A stretch of DNA of 64,000 bases from the NCBI RefSeq assembly GCF_020982545.1, contig NZ_JAJKLK010000007.1, positions 400,078 through 464,077 of the forward strand, written 5' to 3'. A program made the position numbers and the translations under genes. Positions 7,959 to 15,668 of the stretch are shown in pieces (positions within the stretch are counted from its first letter, which is position 1; every line of letters begins with the position of its first letter). The notes under the pieces are model-generated. The model did no database searches and was not told where the DNA came from. It worked only from the letters and a program-made list of their open reading frames with translations. The DNA comes from Streptomyces sp. MNU76. Its GTDB lineage: Bacteria > Actinomycetota > Actinomycetes > Streptomycetales > Streptomycetaceae.

Positions 7959-8738
7959 CTACTGGTCTTGTCCGGCGAGGCGGTACAGGGAGATGTGTCG
8001 GCCGCTGGTGTCCGCGTCGTACGGGGTGCGCTCCCAGTCCTCCCACCGTTCCCGCAGCAGCAGCCCCGCCTCGCCGGCCAGCACGTCGATCTGTTCGGGC
8101 CGCCAGTAGCGCATCTGGCCGGGCAGCACCCGCACCGGCGCCCCGTCGCGCAGGACGATCTCGGAGTAGTGGAACTCCTGCTCGGTGTCGTGGTTCTCGG
8201 CGGCGAACAGGACCAGGGTGTCCACGGTCCGCCGCTTGAGCGCGATCACGCTGCGTCCCTCGGGGAAGACCCCCGGGTGGGGCCCGTCGGGCAGTCGCTG
8301 GCCGGGCCGCGGGACGAAGGTCTCGATCACGAGCGTGCCGGTGTCGGTGAGCATGCGGGCGGCGTTGCGCAGGAATGCCCGCTGGGTGGTCTCGGCCGCC
8401 AGCAGGAAGAAGGTGTTGAACAGGGCGCACACGAGGTCCACCCGCCTGCCCGCCACGTAGTGGGCGGCGTCCGCCGTGATCGGGGTGATGGGCAGGGTGC
8501 CGGTCTTCTTCGCCAGTTGGCGGGTCATCTCCTCGGACGCGTCGACCGCGAGGACCGGCACGTGCTCGGCCAGCGGCAGGGTGACCCGTCCGGTGCCGGA
8601 GCCGATCTCCACGGCGGGCGTGTTGCCTGCCAGTTCGGCCAGTAATCGGATCTGCGCGGCCGGTGGGACGAAGTCGCTGTACAGCTCGTCGTACTCGTCA
8701 GCGGTTCGGTCGCCGTAGGTGTCGCTGTCGTACGTCAT
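7959..8738 (-). CDS. Class I SAM-dependent methyltransferase
   Basis: 259 residues. Motif I is VEIGSGTGRVTL near residue 43, followed by the acidic VLAVDASEEM and a motif II/III region LVCALFNTFFLL, which define a Rossmann methyltransferase. The C-terminal half, with YSEIVLRDG and QMRYWRPEQID, resembles small-molecule methyltransferases. AAAGGAAC stands before the ATG. It converges on the aminotransferase-ligase pair, so it may act in the same pathway; the acceptor is unknown. Confidence 0.8.
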   Translation of the reverse strand: MTYDSDTYGDRTADEYDELYSDFVPPAAQIRLLAELAGNTPAVEIGSGTGRVTLPLAEHVPVLAVDASEEMTRQLAKKTGTLPITPITADAAHYVAGRRVDLVCALFNTFFLLAAETTQRAFLRNAARMLTDTGTLVIETFVPRPGQRLPDGPHPGVFPEGRSVIALKRRTVDTLVLFAAENHDTEQEFHYSEIVLRDGAPVRVLPGQMRYWRPEQIDVLAGEAGLLLRERWEDWERTPYDADTSGRHISLYRLAGQDQ

Positions 8739-8789
8739 GTGCGAGTTCCTTTCGTCAAACGGGATGGGATGTCTGCGCGGCAGTCAAAA

Positions 8790-8833
8790 GGGGCCCCGGC
8801 GGCTGCGGGCGGAGGTGCAACCGCTGGGGCCCC
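8790..8833. terminator. Hairpin downstream of the 8.9-10.4 kb operon
   Basis: Two GGGGCCCC blocks (8790-8797 and 8826-8833) with flanking GGCGG/CCGCT form a 13-bp stem with one mismatch, lying after the stop of the leftward gene ending at 8892 and before the 5' end of the methyltransferase gene. Confidence 0.55.
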
Positions 8834-8891
8834 GGCGTCGACCAGGCCCGAACGCACGGGGGATGGCGCTGGGCGACGCCCTCCGGGGTGG

Positions 8892-9293
8892 TCAGGTGGG
8901 GGACGCCTCTTCGGGAGGGGCGAGCCGGTCCAGGCGCTCGTACAACGCCTTGACCATGTGGGCCCGTTGGCGTACGCAGCGAACGGTGCCCTGGTAGGGC
9001 TCAGCCAGCCGGAGGTGGGCCTCGGTGAGGACCACCTCCGTCAGGATCCGGGTCGCGTTGAGAATGGGCAGCTTGCCGCAGTGGCGCCGGACGTCGGCGG
9101 CGACAGCACGCGCGTGCCCGGTCAGCTGCAGGGCGATCTGTTCGCAGTCGCTCGGGGGCAGGACCGCGTCGTCGGCCCAGGCCAGCACCGCTTTGACCAG
9201 GCACATGTACGGCTCGCGATCGAGGGGGAGCCCCGCCTCGATGAGGCCCTCGGGGTCGTACAGCACGGTGTGGGTGTTGGCCTGCGTGCTCAC
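8892..9293 (-). CDS. DUF6415-like protein
   Basis: 133 residues, all-helical pattern. The middle (LTGHARAVAADVRR), the EVVLTEAHLRLAE segment and the tail AHMVKALYERLDRL recall the DUF6415 family found near natural-product and mobile loci in Streptomyces; its biochemical role is unknown. The GTG start at 9293 overlaps the previous gene's TGA by 4 bases, so it is the last member of a coupled three-gene operon. A related domain forms the C-terminal half of the protein encoded at 26850-27614. Confidence 0.65.
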   Translation of the reverse strand: MSTQANTHTVLYDPEGLIEAGLPLDREPYMCLVKAVLAWADDAVLPPSDCEQIALQLTGHARAVAADVRRHCGKLPILNATRILTEVVLTEAHLRLAEPYQGTVRCVRQRAHMVKALYERLDRLAPPEEASPT

Positions 9294-9850
9294 GAGGCCA
9301 CCGCCTCACACGTCGCGGGTCGGCCGACAAGGCCCTCGTACAGCTGCCGGGGGTCGAGGGCGCCGGCGGACACCAACGCGCGGAGGGAATCGGGCCGGAG
9401 ACCGGCGGTCGTCTCGTCCTCACCCTCGTCATCGCCCTGGGTGAGCTGCGGGGGAGGCAGGCTCAGCCACGCAGCGGCGTAGGACCCGGCGCGGCCCGGA
9501 GCGGGCACAACGACCCACCCCCCGTACGGCACGACACGGACGTCCGGCACGAACTCCCACAGCTGTGCCCAGCCGCTGGCCACGACCGCGAGCAGCTTGC
9601 CATGCAGGTAGTCGGCGATGAGCGAGTGGCCGTCCGCGATCGGTACCTGCACCGCGTCGAGCGCCGCCAGTCCGAGCGCGAGCGGTAGCACTACGACGTC
9701 CTGGCCGCCGTCGTGCTGCAGGAGGCGCGAGGACCAACTGCTCGCGGCGAGCAGATCGTCACGGTGTTTGCCCTGCGGCTCGCCATACTGCGACATCCAT
9801 GTGGGAGGGGTCTTGGGGGCCTTGCGCTTCGGGGCTCGGCGAGTGGTCAC
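9290..9850 (-). CDS. Unknown protein, partner of DUF6415-like protein
   Basis: 186 residues from the GTG at 9850. A basic, proline-rich N-terminus is followed by a beta-rich domain (VVVLPLALGLAAL, WAQLWEFVPDVRVVPYGGWV, VVPAPGRAG) and an acidic linker. The same order of hydrophobic and Trp positions can be traced in the N-terminal half of the protein encoded at 26850, so both belong to one undescribed family. GTGA overlaps at both ends tie it to the primase-like gene before it and the DUF6415-like gene after it. No catalytic motif was recognised. Confidence 0.6.
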   Translation of the reverse strand: MTTRRAPKRKAPKTPPTWMSQYGEPQGKHRDDLLAASSWSSRLLQHDGGQDVVVLPLALGLAALDAVQVPIADGHSLIADYLHGKLLAVVASGWAQLWEFVPDVRVVPYGGWVVVPAPGRAGSYAAAWLSLPPPQLTQGDDEGEDETTAGLRPDSLRALVSAGALDPRQLYEGLVGRPATCEAVAS

Positions 9851-10431
9851 CGGGGAGCCCCCTTGGTGTTGGCTCCGGTGGACATCTTGAACACCTCGCC
9901 CAGGTGTCGTCCGACTTCCTGGCCGTTCAGTAGCTCGTGCGGGGTATGGGTGGACTCCACCCAGGGCGGGGTGTCCCACCGGGCCCCGTTGCTCGGGGGC
10001 AGGGCGATCCAGCCATCCGGACCGGTGCGTACCTCGACCCTCGGGTGGACGGCCGCGTACCGGCCGGTGGCCGGCAGCACGAGCAGATTCGCCGTCGCGC
10101 CATGGGTCACGAGACAGGGAACGGGACTGATTCGGTCGAGCCGCAGCATGACCGCCATGGCGATCGGGTACGGCACGAGCACCGCGTCGAAAGGGATCGT
10201 CGCCGCGATGAGGGAGCCTCCGGGGGCTTCCTGCAGCGCCTCCTCGATCGAGTCCTCGACGAGCCGGGGACCCGGGGGGATCAGCGGATGCGCGCCCAGA
10301 GTCGGGCAGTTGGTGTCGCCGCAAGTGCAGCCCGCACGAGGCCGGAGCCGGTGCCCTACGGTCACTGACCATCCCAGCTGGACGTAGGCGCGAGCCGCAG
10401 CAGCAGGGGAGTAGGTGTTGATCGGCCCCAT
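9847..10431 (-). CDS. Bifunctional primase/polymerase N-terminal-like protein
   Basis: 194 residues from the ATG at 10431, chosen because a GGGGG run precedes it; ATG at 10500 would extend it through an inverted repeat. AAARAYVQLGWSV followed by a CTCGDTNCP cysteine cluster and LGAHPL looks like the start of the prim-pol domain of actinomycete bifunctional DNA primase/polymerase proteins. The catalytic acidic residues of a full polymerase are not evident and the length is short, so it may be a regulatory derivative. It is the first gene of the coupled leftward operon. Confidence 0.55.
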   Translation of the reverse strand: MGPINTYSPAAAARAYVQLGWSVTVGHRLRPRAGCTCGDTNCPTLGAHPLIPPGPRLVEDSIEEALQEAPGGSLIAATIPFDAVLVPYPIAMAVMLRLDRISPVPCLVTHGATANLLVLPATGRYAAVHPRVEVRTGPDGWIALPPSNGARWDTPPWVESTHTPHELLNGQEVGRHLGEVFKMSTGANTKGAPR

Positions 10432-10453
10432 AAGCCGAACCCCCATGTGATCA

Positions 10454-10481
10454 CTCAGACACGTATCGTTACCTGTCTGAG
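10454..10481. promoter_or_regulatory. Inverted repeat, likely operator of the 8.9-10.4 kb operon
   Basis: CTCAGACA (10454-10461) and TGTCTGAG (10474-10481) form 8-bp perfect arms with a 12-base spacer just upstream of the preferred start at 10431. The spacing suits a dimeric HTH regulator; the XRE protein encoded next door is a natural candidate. Confidence 0.5.
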
Positions 10482-10502
10482 GATGGAGCCCAGAAAGCAC
10501 CG

Positions 10503-10533
10503 CGCCCCCTAGAAAAACTAGGGGGCGTTTTTT
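10503..10533 (+). terminator. Intrinsic terminator hairpin with T-tract
   Basis: A 10-bp stem (CGCCCCCTAG / CTAGGGGGCG) with an A5 loop is followed on the + strand by six T. Both neighbouring genes run leftward, so the classic T-tract faces antisense transcription; the stem itself may also end the regulator transcript from 10554. Confidence 0.6.
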
Positions 10534-10553
10534 GAGGGCCGAATTGAGGAGGG

Positions 10554-11798
10554 TCAGCTCACGAGTTCCATGTGCCGGATCAACCCGGACAGCGCTGCCT
10601 TCTGTGAAGGAACGCCCACCCGCGCGAGGTCGGACACGAGTGCCCGCGCCATCGGATCGGCGTAGGTGTAGTACGCCGCTTCCGTCGCCGCTGCTTTCAG
10701 CTTGACCACGGCGGAAGCGTCTTTGCCCATCCGATGCAGGGCGCGCGCCTCATCAATCGCGTAGTGCGTGCGCCGCTCGCGGCTGGGCACCTGGCCGACG
10801 TCGACGGATGGCACCTTCTTCAGACCCTTGTCCGGCTGGTCGACCTCGACCCCGGCCTCAGCCGCGTGCACGGCCACGGTGCCCCGGCCGAACACTGTGT
10901 GAGCGTCCAGGTCGTACCACTCGTCACCGAGCCGGTCCGCGTCCTCCAAGGCCGCGTCGATCCGAGACCAGGCATCCGCCTTCTGATTGCCACGCGCGTG
11001 CGCGATGGCACACCGCAGGTGCAGTGCACCCCTGATCGACACTGCCTTGTCCGAGGCGCCGTGCCCCGTGACATACGGCTCCAGGTCCTGCAGCGCCGCG
11101 TCCGCGACCGCCACCGTCTCGCGCAACGACGCCTGATGCAGCAGCGCACCACACCGGTCCCACGCCACGGTGCCCTTGACCACCGGATCACCGAGCTCGG
11201 ACGCCGCGCCGGCCGCGACCTCCGCAGCGATCCAGGCAAGATCGGGGTAACCCAGCTGATTCAAGGCCATGCGAGCCGTGCGCGCCGCGTCGACCATGAG
11301 ACTCAGCACGCTCTCACGGGCCCGCCCCTGAGCGACCAGGAGCGCTGTATTCAGGTCCTCGACCATGTTCGGCAGCAGCGTGGCGACCTTCGGTAGATCC
11401 GCTGCCTGGCGCGCGACGTTGGCCTTGCGGGAGCGAGACCGCATGGTCGCAAGGTGCACCTGCGGGCCCTGCGGACTCAGCCCCGGATGACCGGAGAGGA
11501 TCAGCCCAGACCTGCGCAAGCCCATGCGCAGTGCCGGAATATGGGCGTGGGCGAGGTTCCCGCCGCTCCGCTGCAGCCGGTAGGGCTGGCCGAGCAGCCA
11601 GACCACATCCACGTCGCACCGGTCAGCGATCTCCGTGATCACCGAGTACCGGTCGAGCGACTGCCGGCCCGCTTCGACGTTCGCCACCCAACTGTCGGTT
11701 CGGTCAAGAAAATCGGCCAGCTCAACCTGCGTCAGTCCTGCTGCGTTTCTGGCGATGCGGACTCGCGTCCCGATGTGCTCGTCACTGGGGAGAGGCAT
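10554..11798 (-). CDS. XRE-family regulator with TPR-like C-terminal domain
   Basis: 414 residues. Residues about 9-70 form an XRE helix-turn-helix (VRIARNAAGLTQVELADFL, then WVANVEAGRQ). The remainder is helical and repeat-like (ALEDADRLGDEWYDLDAHT, DEARALHRMGKDASA), as in large Streptomyces regulators whose TPR-like domain senses a peptide or protein. GGAGCC lies before the ATG. A large inverted repeat lies directly upstream and may be its own operator. A relative with the same layout is encoded at 25532-26746. Confidence 0.8.
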   Translation of the reverse strand: MPLPSDEHIGTRVRIARNAAGLTQVELADFLDRTDSWVANVEAGRQSLDRYSVITEIADRCDVDVVWLLGQPYRLQRSGGNLAHAHIPALRMGLRRSGLILSGHPGLSPQGPQVHLATMRSRSRKANVARQAADLPKVATLLPNMVEDLNTALLVAQGRARESVLSLMVDAARTARMALNQLGYPDLAWIAAEVAAGAASELGDPVVKGTVAWDRCGALLHQASLRETVAVADAALQDLEPYVTGHGASDKAVSIRGALHLRCAIAHARGNQKADAWSRIDAALEDADRLGDEWYDLDAHTVFGRGTVAVHAAEAGVEVDQPDKGLKKVPSVDVGQVPSRERRTHYAIDEARALHRMGKDASAVVKLKAAATEAAYYTYADPMARALVSDLARVGVPSQKAALSGLIRHMELVS

Positions 11799-11832
11799 AC
11801 TTGGCTCCGTTCTGGACTAGACACTCAGAACG

Positions 11833-11891
11833 GTACGCCGAACGGTGCGTTCGCCGCTTCCCGCAAGGGAGAGAGGCACCGTTCGGCGTAC
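11833..11891. promoter_or_regulatory. 16-bp perfect inverted repeat upstream of the XRE gene
   Basis: GTACGCCGAACGGTGC at 11833-11848 is repeated inverted at 11876-11891 with a 27-base spacer. An additional GAACGGT copy begins at 11829. The arrangement, 35 bases before the start at 11798, suggests an operator with two or more sites. Confidence 0.6.
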
Positions 11892-11923
11892 GAGCGTTCG
11901 ACCCTCCTCTTCCCGGACAGTTC

Positions 11924-11941
11924 TCTGGACGCTCGTCCAGA
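11924..11941. promoter_or_regulatory. 18-bp palindrome in the same intergenic region
   Basis: TCTGGACG and CGTCCAGA form perfect 8-bp arms with a 2-base centre. It lies between the XRE gene start and the end of the PhyH gene at 12041, so it could be an operator or a short hairpin at the end of the biosynthetic operon. Confidence 0.45.
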
Positions 11942-12040
11942 ATCTGCAGCTGCTCGGGGCCGGTTCCGCCAATCGGAGGGCATGCGGAGTTGTGGGTTGA
12001 GGCCGGGGCGTCGGCTGGGACCGGAGCCAGGGGCCGCGGA

Positions 12041-12877
12041 TCACCCCGTGGAGTGCCACCAGCTGTGCAGCGGTGCGGCGCCTGCGCCTTTGGCGAGGGA
12101 ACCGTCTGGGTTGCGGTCGGGCATGCCGACGAGCTGCCGCTCGATCGGGCTGAGGGCGGGATCGGCCAGCAGGTCGGTGGCAGGGTCGTCGACCGGCTGG
12201 AGCCACCGGTAGCCGTACTGGAGCATCAAGGCGATGCGGGGACGGCCTGAGAGGTTAATGCCGCTGGCGTGCCAGGTGCGGTTCTCGAACATCACGGCGT
12301 CGCCGTCCTTGAGTTCGGGCGTGAGCGCTCCGACGGGATCGGCCGCGCCGGCGGGGATGCCGGGTTCCTCGGTAAGGAGGTGGCTGCCCGGCAGGAACAT
12401 GGTGAGCCCGCAGTCGCCGGTGATGGGCGTGAGGTAGTGGGCGACCTTGATGGCCATGCGCGGCGTGTGGGCGAAGCCGAGGTCGGCGGTCACGCCGTAC
12501 ATGTCGCGGTGCCATCCGGGGCGTTCGGGTGTGCGAATGGTGCGCGGGGGACCGGAGGGCAGGGCGATCAGGTGGGCGGAGAGCAGATGCAGGTTGGGGC
12601 TCAGCAGGCCGACGACGGTCGGCAGGGTGCGGGGGTTGGCCAGCAGGGGCAGGAAGGCGCGATCGAGGTTGAGGCACCCGCGGAAGCCGTCCTTGCCGTC
12701 GCCGCCTCGGTCGCGGCCGCAGGTGATGTCGCTGGCGAGGAGCTGCTCCGCGGCCGTCAACAGTGTGCTGCGCAGGGCGGGGTCGATGGCCTGGCGGATG
12801 ACGGCGTAGCCGTCGCGGTCGAAGGCGTTGAGGACGGCCGGGTCGGGCTGGCGGGGCGGGGCGAAGGTGGTGGTCAT
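12041..12877 (-). CDS. PhyH-family Fe(II)/2-oxoglutarate dioxygenase
   Basis: 278 residues, typical for phytanoyl-CoA dioxygenase-like hydroxylases. The iron triad is visible: His123-x-Asp125 in GWHRDMYG and His203 in TWHASG; a downstream Arg in GRPRIALML is placed to bind 2-oxoglutarate. The ATG at 12877 overlaps the phosphoketolase stop in an ATGA junction, so translation is coupled. It is the last gene of the leftward operon. PhyH enzymes hydroxylate or otherwise oxidise small molecules in many natural-product pathways; the substrate here is unknown. Confidence 0.85.
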   Translation of the reverse strand: MTTTFAPPRQPDPAVLNAFDRDGYAVIRQAIDPALRSTLLTAAEQLLASDITCGRDRGGDGKDGFRGCLNLDRAFLPLLANPRTLPTVVGLLSPNLHLLSAHLIALPSGPPRTIRTPERPGWHRDMYGVTADLGFAHTPRMAIKVAHYLTPITGDCGLTMFLPGSHLLTEEPGIPAGAADPVGALTPELKDGDAVMFENRTWHASGINLSGRPRIALMLQYGYRWLQPVDDPATDLLADPALSPIERQLVGMPDRNPDGSLAKGAGAAPLHSWWHSTG

Positions 12878-15003
12878 GATGCGGTGGCCTCCGTCGGAAG
12901 CAGGGCGGTGTGGGTGGCGAGCTGCCACAGGCTGTCGTCGTCGAGGCGGCAGTGGGCCAGGAGTTGTGCCTGGGTGCGGGGGCGGCCGGGGTCGCGGTAG
13001 CCGAGCACGGTGAGGCGGGCGCCGGGATGGCGGGCGCCGAGCAGGGCGTGGACATCGGCCGGGTAGCCGGTGGTGGCGAGGATGACGGGCGCGCGGCTGC
13101 CGAAGTGTGTGGTGAACGCCTTCTCGGACAGGGCGAGGGGGCGGGTGCCGGCCTCGGCCAGGGCGGTGAGGTCGTGCACATGGACGTAGCGCAGCCGCAG
13201 GCGAGGGTGTTCGGCACGCATGCGGCGGGCGAGGGCGGTGAGCCGTTCGGCGGGCAGGTCGCCGGCGGATGCCAGGACAAGGTCGGGCTCGCCGGGCTCG
13301 GGGTGGCTCAGGTGCGGCCAGCGGGCGATGCCGTGGCGCAGTTCCTCGTCGAGGGTGTCTAGCGGGTGCTGGGATGTGGGGTGCTTGCCGGCGATGACGA
13401 GGGTGCAGCGCTCCAGCTTGCGCAGGGCGAAGGTGAGGGCTGCGGCCGTGCGGGCGGGGTCGGCGGGGTGAGGACATGGACGCTGGGGTCGCCGGTGGCC
13501 AGCAGGGCGGAGGTGAGGGCGGGGTTTTGGTGGGTGTAGGTGTTGTGCCAGCCGAGGCTGGTGAGCAGGTGCACGATGCTCGGCAGCGGGCCGAGCTGGG
13601 CGTGGCGGCGCAGGGCCCGGTGCTTGAGCTGCTGCTGAATGAGGCTTGCCGTGATGGGGGCGAACGCCTCGTAGCCGACGATGAGGGCGTGCCGGCCGGT
13701 CTCGGTGTAGCCCTGGGCCCAGGCATGGCAGATTTCCTCGCTGAGGATCTCGACCACCCAGGGGAGGGGATGGCCGTGTTCGTCGGTCAGGTCGATCCGG
13801 TTGGAGGCGAGTTCGTCGGGGCTGAACACGCGGAACGGGCCCTGGTCGGCGCGGGCGCGGAGCACCGCCGGGATGGCCTGCGGGAACGTGCTGTCCGTCG
13901 CTGCTTCGGCGACGTGGGCGCTGGCTGCGATGCAGCCGCGCGGCGGCTCGAGCGCCGCCTGCTCGGCAAGATCGGTGGGCAGGGCGGGAAGCAGCAGGGG
14001 CACGGGCGGCCGTCGGGGTCAGTAGGCGCCCGGGCCGGTATGAGGTGAGCCACCGCGACAGTGCGGTGAACTCCTCCTGGCGTTGTACCGGTCGCGGCAG
14101 CGGCGTCTTGTGAACGGCCGGGGTCCCGGCGATCGGACGGCCCGCGACACGGCCGGGAGCGCCGTGCCCCTTGTCGAGCGTCAGGACGAGAACGCTGCCC
14201 GGGCCGGGCGTGCCGAGCGGGCGGGCGGCCTCGAGGGCGTCGGCGAGTGCGCGGCGCAGGTGGGCGATGCTGTGGCCGTCGCTGTACACGGGCCGGTGGC
14301 CCAGGCCGGTGAAGTAGGCGTCGAGTTCCGGGCGGGTGAGTGTGGACAGCAGGCTTGGGCCGCCCATCTTCTGGCCGTTGAGGAGGACGACGGGCAGAAC
14401 GGTTCCGTGGCGGCCGGTGCCGGCCAGGGCGCGGGCGGCGAGCCAGGCGGCGGCAGTGGTGCCGGTCTCGCATTCGCCGTCGCCGATCAGCGCGACCGCC
14501 AGGCGGTGGGGGGCGTCCAGGACGCTGCCCTGAGCGATGGCGAGAGCGGGGCCGAGCTGCCCGCCGGTGTGTGGTTGGCCCGGGATGAGCGGGGTGATCT
14601 CCCCACCTAAGTGAGCTGGGAAGCCGGTCACGAGCGTGTGCAGGCCTTCGGCGCTGTGGGCGAGTTCGGGGTGGGCGGCGCCGAGGCGGCCGGTGAGATA
14701 GGCGTGGGCCAGTGCGGAAGGCCCGGCGTGGCCCGCGCCGTGCAGGACCAGAACGTCACGGACGTCGGGAACCGCCTTCTGCAGGGGGCCGAGGGCGGCG
14801 AGGACGCGGTTGACGGGCGGGCACACGCCCCAGTGCCCGGTCGGGCGGGGCTTGATGTCGGCCCGGGTCAGGGGACGCTCCAGGCGCGGATTGTCCTGCA
14901 GGTAGAGCTGGGCGAGGCACAGATAGTCCAGGGCGTCGGCGACGGCGGCCACCGAGGCGTCGGGCACGGTCTGTGCCGTGGCACGGGCCAGGTCAGCCCA
15001 CAT
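12874..15003 (-). CDS. Phosphoketolase-like TPP enzyme (reading frame broken in the given sequence)
   Basis: Expected product about 709 residues, near the family's 750-800. The first part shows TGHWGVCPPVN, GHAGPS and the TPP motif GDGECETG; the last part shows LRKLERCTLVIAGKHPTSQH. Between about 14035 and 13465 the homologous sequence (NRIDLTDEHGHPLPWV, EEICHAWAQGYTETGRHA, LTSLGWHNTYTHQNP) runs in another frame. The breaks at about 14010-14035 and 13450-13475 restore the frame if single C or G bases are missing from short runs, so sequence error is likely. Phosphoketolases split xylulose- or fructose-phosphate to acetyl phosphate. GGGAG precedes the ATG at 15003, and the gene overlaps the YrdC gene by 11 bases. 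Confidence 0.75.
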   Translation of the reverse strand: MWADLARATAQTVPDASVAAVADALDYLCLAQLYLQDNPRLERPLTRADIKPRPTGHWGVCPPVNRVLAALGPLQKAVPDVRDVLVLHGAGHAGPSALAHAYLTGRLGAAHPELAHSAEGLHTLVTGFPAHLGGEITPLIPGQPHTGGQLGPALAIAQGSVLDAPHRLAVALIGDGECETGTTAAAWLAARALAGTGRHGTVLPVVLLNGQKMGGPSLLSTLTRPELDAYFTGLGHRPVYSDGHSIAHLRRALADALEAARPLGTPGPGSVLVLTLDKGHGAPGRVAGRPIAGTPAVHKTPLPRPVQRQEEFTALSRWLTSYRPGRLLTPTAARAPAASRPAHRSCRAGGARAAARLHRSQRPRRRSSDGQHVPAGHPGGAPRPRRPGPVPRVQPRRTRLQPDRPDRRTRPSPPLGGRDPQRGNLPCLGPGLHRDRPARPHRRLRGVRPHHGKPHSAAAQAPGPAPPRPARPAAEHRAPAHQPRLAQHLHPPKPRPHLRPAGHRRPQRPCPHPADPARTAAALTFALRKLERCTLVIAGKHPTSQHPLDTLDEELRHGIARWPHLSHPEPGEPDLVLASAGDLPAERLTALARRMRAEHPRLRLRYVHVHDLTALAEAGTRPLALSEKAFTTHFGSRAPVILATTGYPADVHALLGARHPGARLTVLGYRDPGRPRTQAQLLAHCRLDDDSLWQLATHTALLPTEATAS

Positions 15004-15643
15004 CGGATGCTCCCTCGGTCAGGGCCGCGGCGACGGCCCGGGAATGGACGGTTCCTTCGCGGTGCAGGCGGGCGCTCTGGCCATGGGGGCAGTCGACGAT
15101 CGTCATGTGCCGGCCCTGCGGGCAGATCCCGCCGTCGACGACGGCGGCGATACCCGCCGCGGCCTGAGTGTCGAATGCGGCGACCTGGTCGGCGGTCAAC
15201 GCGGGATGGTCGTCGGCCGTCGCGGCCGGGGTGGAGATGCTGCACGCAGCCGCGGACAGTGGCTCACCGGTCAGGTGAAGCAGCTGTCCGAGGATGCCGT
15301 CGGGGCAGCCGACGAGCGCGGGGGCGCCGATGGCGGGCAGCCGCTTCGCGTCCGTCCGCCACGGCAGGCGCAGTGCCAGGTCGCCCGGCCACAGACGCCG
15401 GGCGAGGGTGCACGCGTCCGCGCTGAGCAGGAAGCGGTCCTCAGCGGTCGAGAGGGCATCGACAAGGAGGAGCAGCGGCTTGTGCTCGGGGCGCTGCTTG
15501 ACGCGCAGGATGGTCGCGGCCGCTGCCGGATCGGCGGCGCGCGCGATGAGCATGTACCAGCGCGGGGTGGGCACGGCCACCACGGCCCCGCCGCCGAGCA
15601 GTTCAGCGGCCGTGTCGAGCTGGGTGGTGGTGAGGACGTCCAT
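14993..15643 (-). CDS. YrdC/Sua5-like (threonylcarbamoyl-AMP synthase fold) protein
   Basis: 216 residues from the ATG at 15643, which has GGGAG at normal spacing. The YrdC signature KQRPEHKPLLLLV is present near residue 49, and the later AACSISTPAATADDHPA matches the Ser/Thr-rich nucleotide loop. Housekeeping Sua5 makes threonylcarbamoyl-AMP for tRNA. A free-standing copy inside a biosynthetic operon more likely makes a carbamoyl-adenylate for small-molecule carbamoylation, as the YrdC domain of O-carbamoyltransferases does; this is inference. No partner transferase domain was seen here. Confidence 0.8.
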   Translation of the reverse strand: MDVLTTTQLDTAAELLGGGAVVAVPTPRWYMLIARAADPAAAATILRVKQRPEHKPLLLLVDALSTAEDRFLLSADACTLARRLWPGDLALRLPWRTDAKRLPAIGAPALVGCPDGILGQLLHLTGEPLSAAACSISTPAATADDHPALTADQVAAFDTQAAAGIAAVVDGGICPQGRHMTIVDCPHGQSARLHREGTVHSRAVAAALTEGASDVG

Positions 15644-15668
15644 CAGGTCTCCCACTCGGCTCTCGGCG

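Noticed and set aside
12878..13726. N-terminal extension of the PhyH protein into the phosphoketolase gene
   Set aside because: The extra 283 residues are an out-of-frame reading of the phosphoketolase, and the ATG at 12877 is coupled to its stop.
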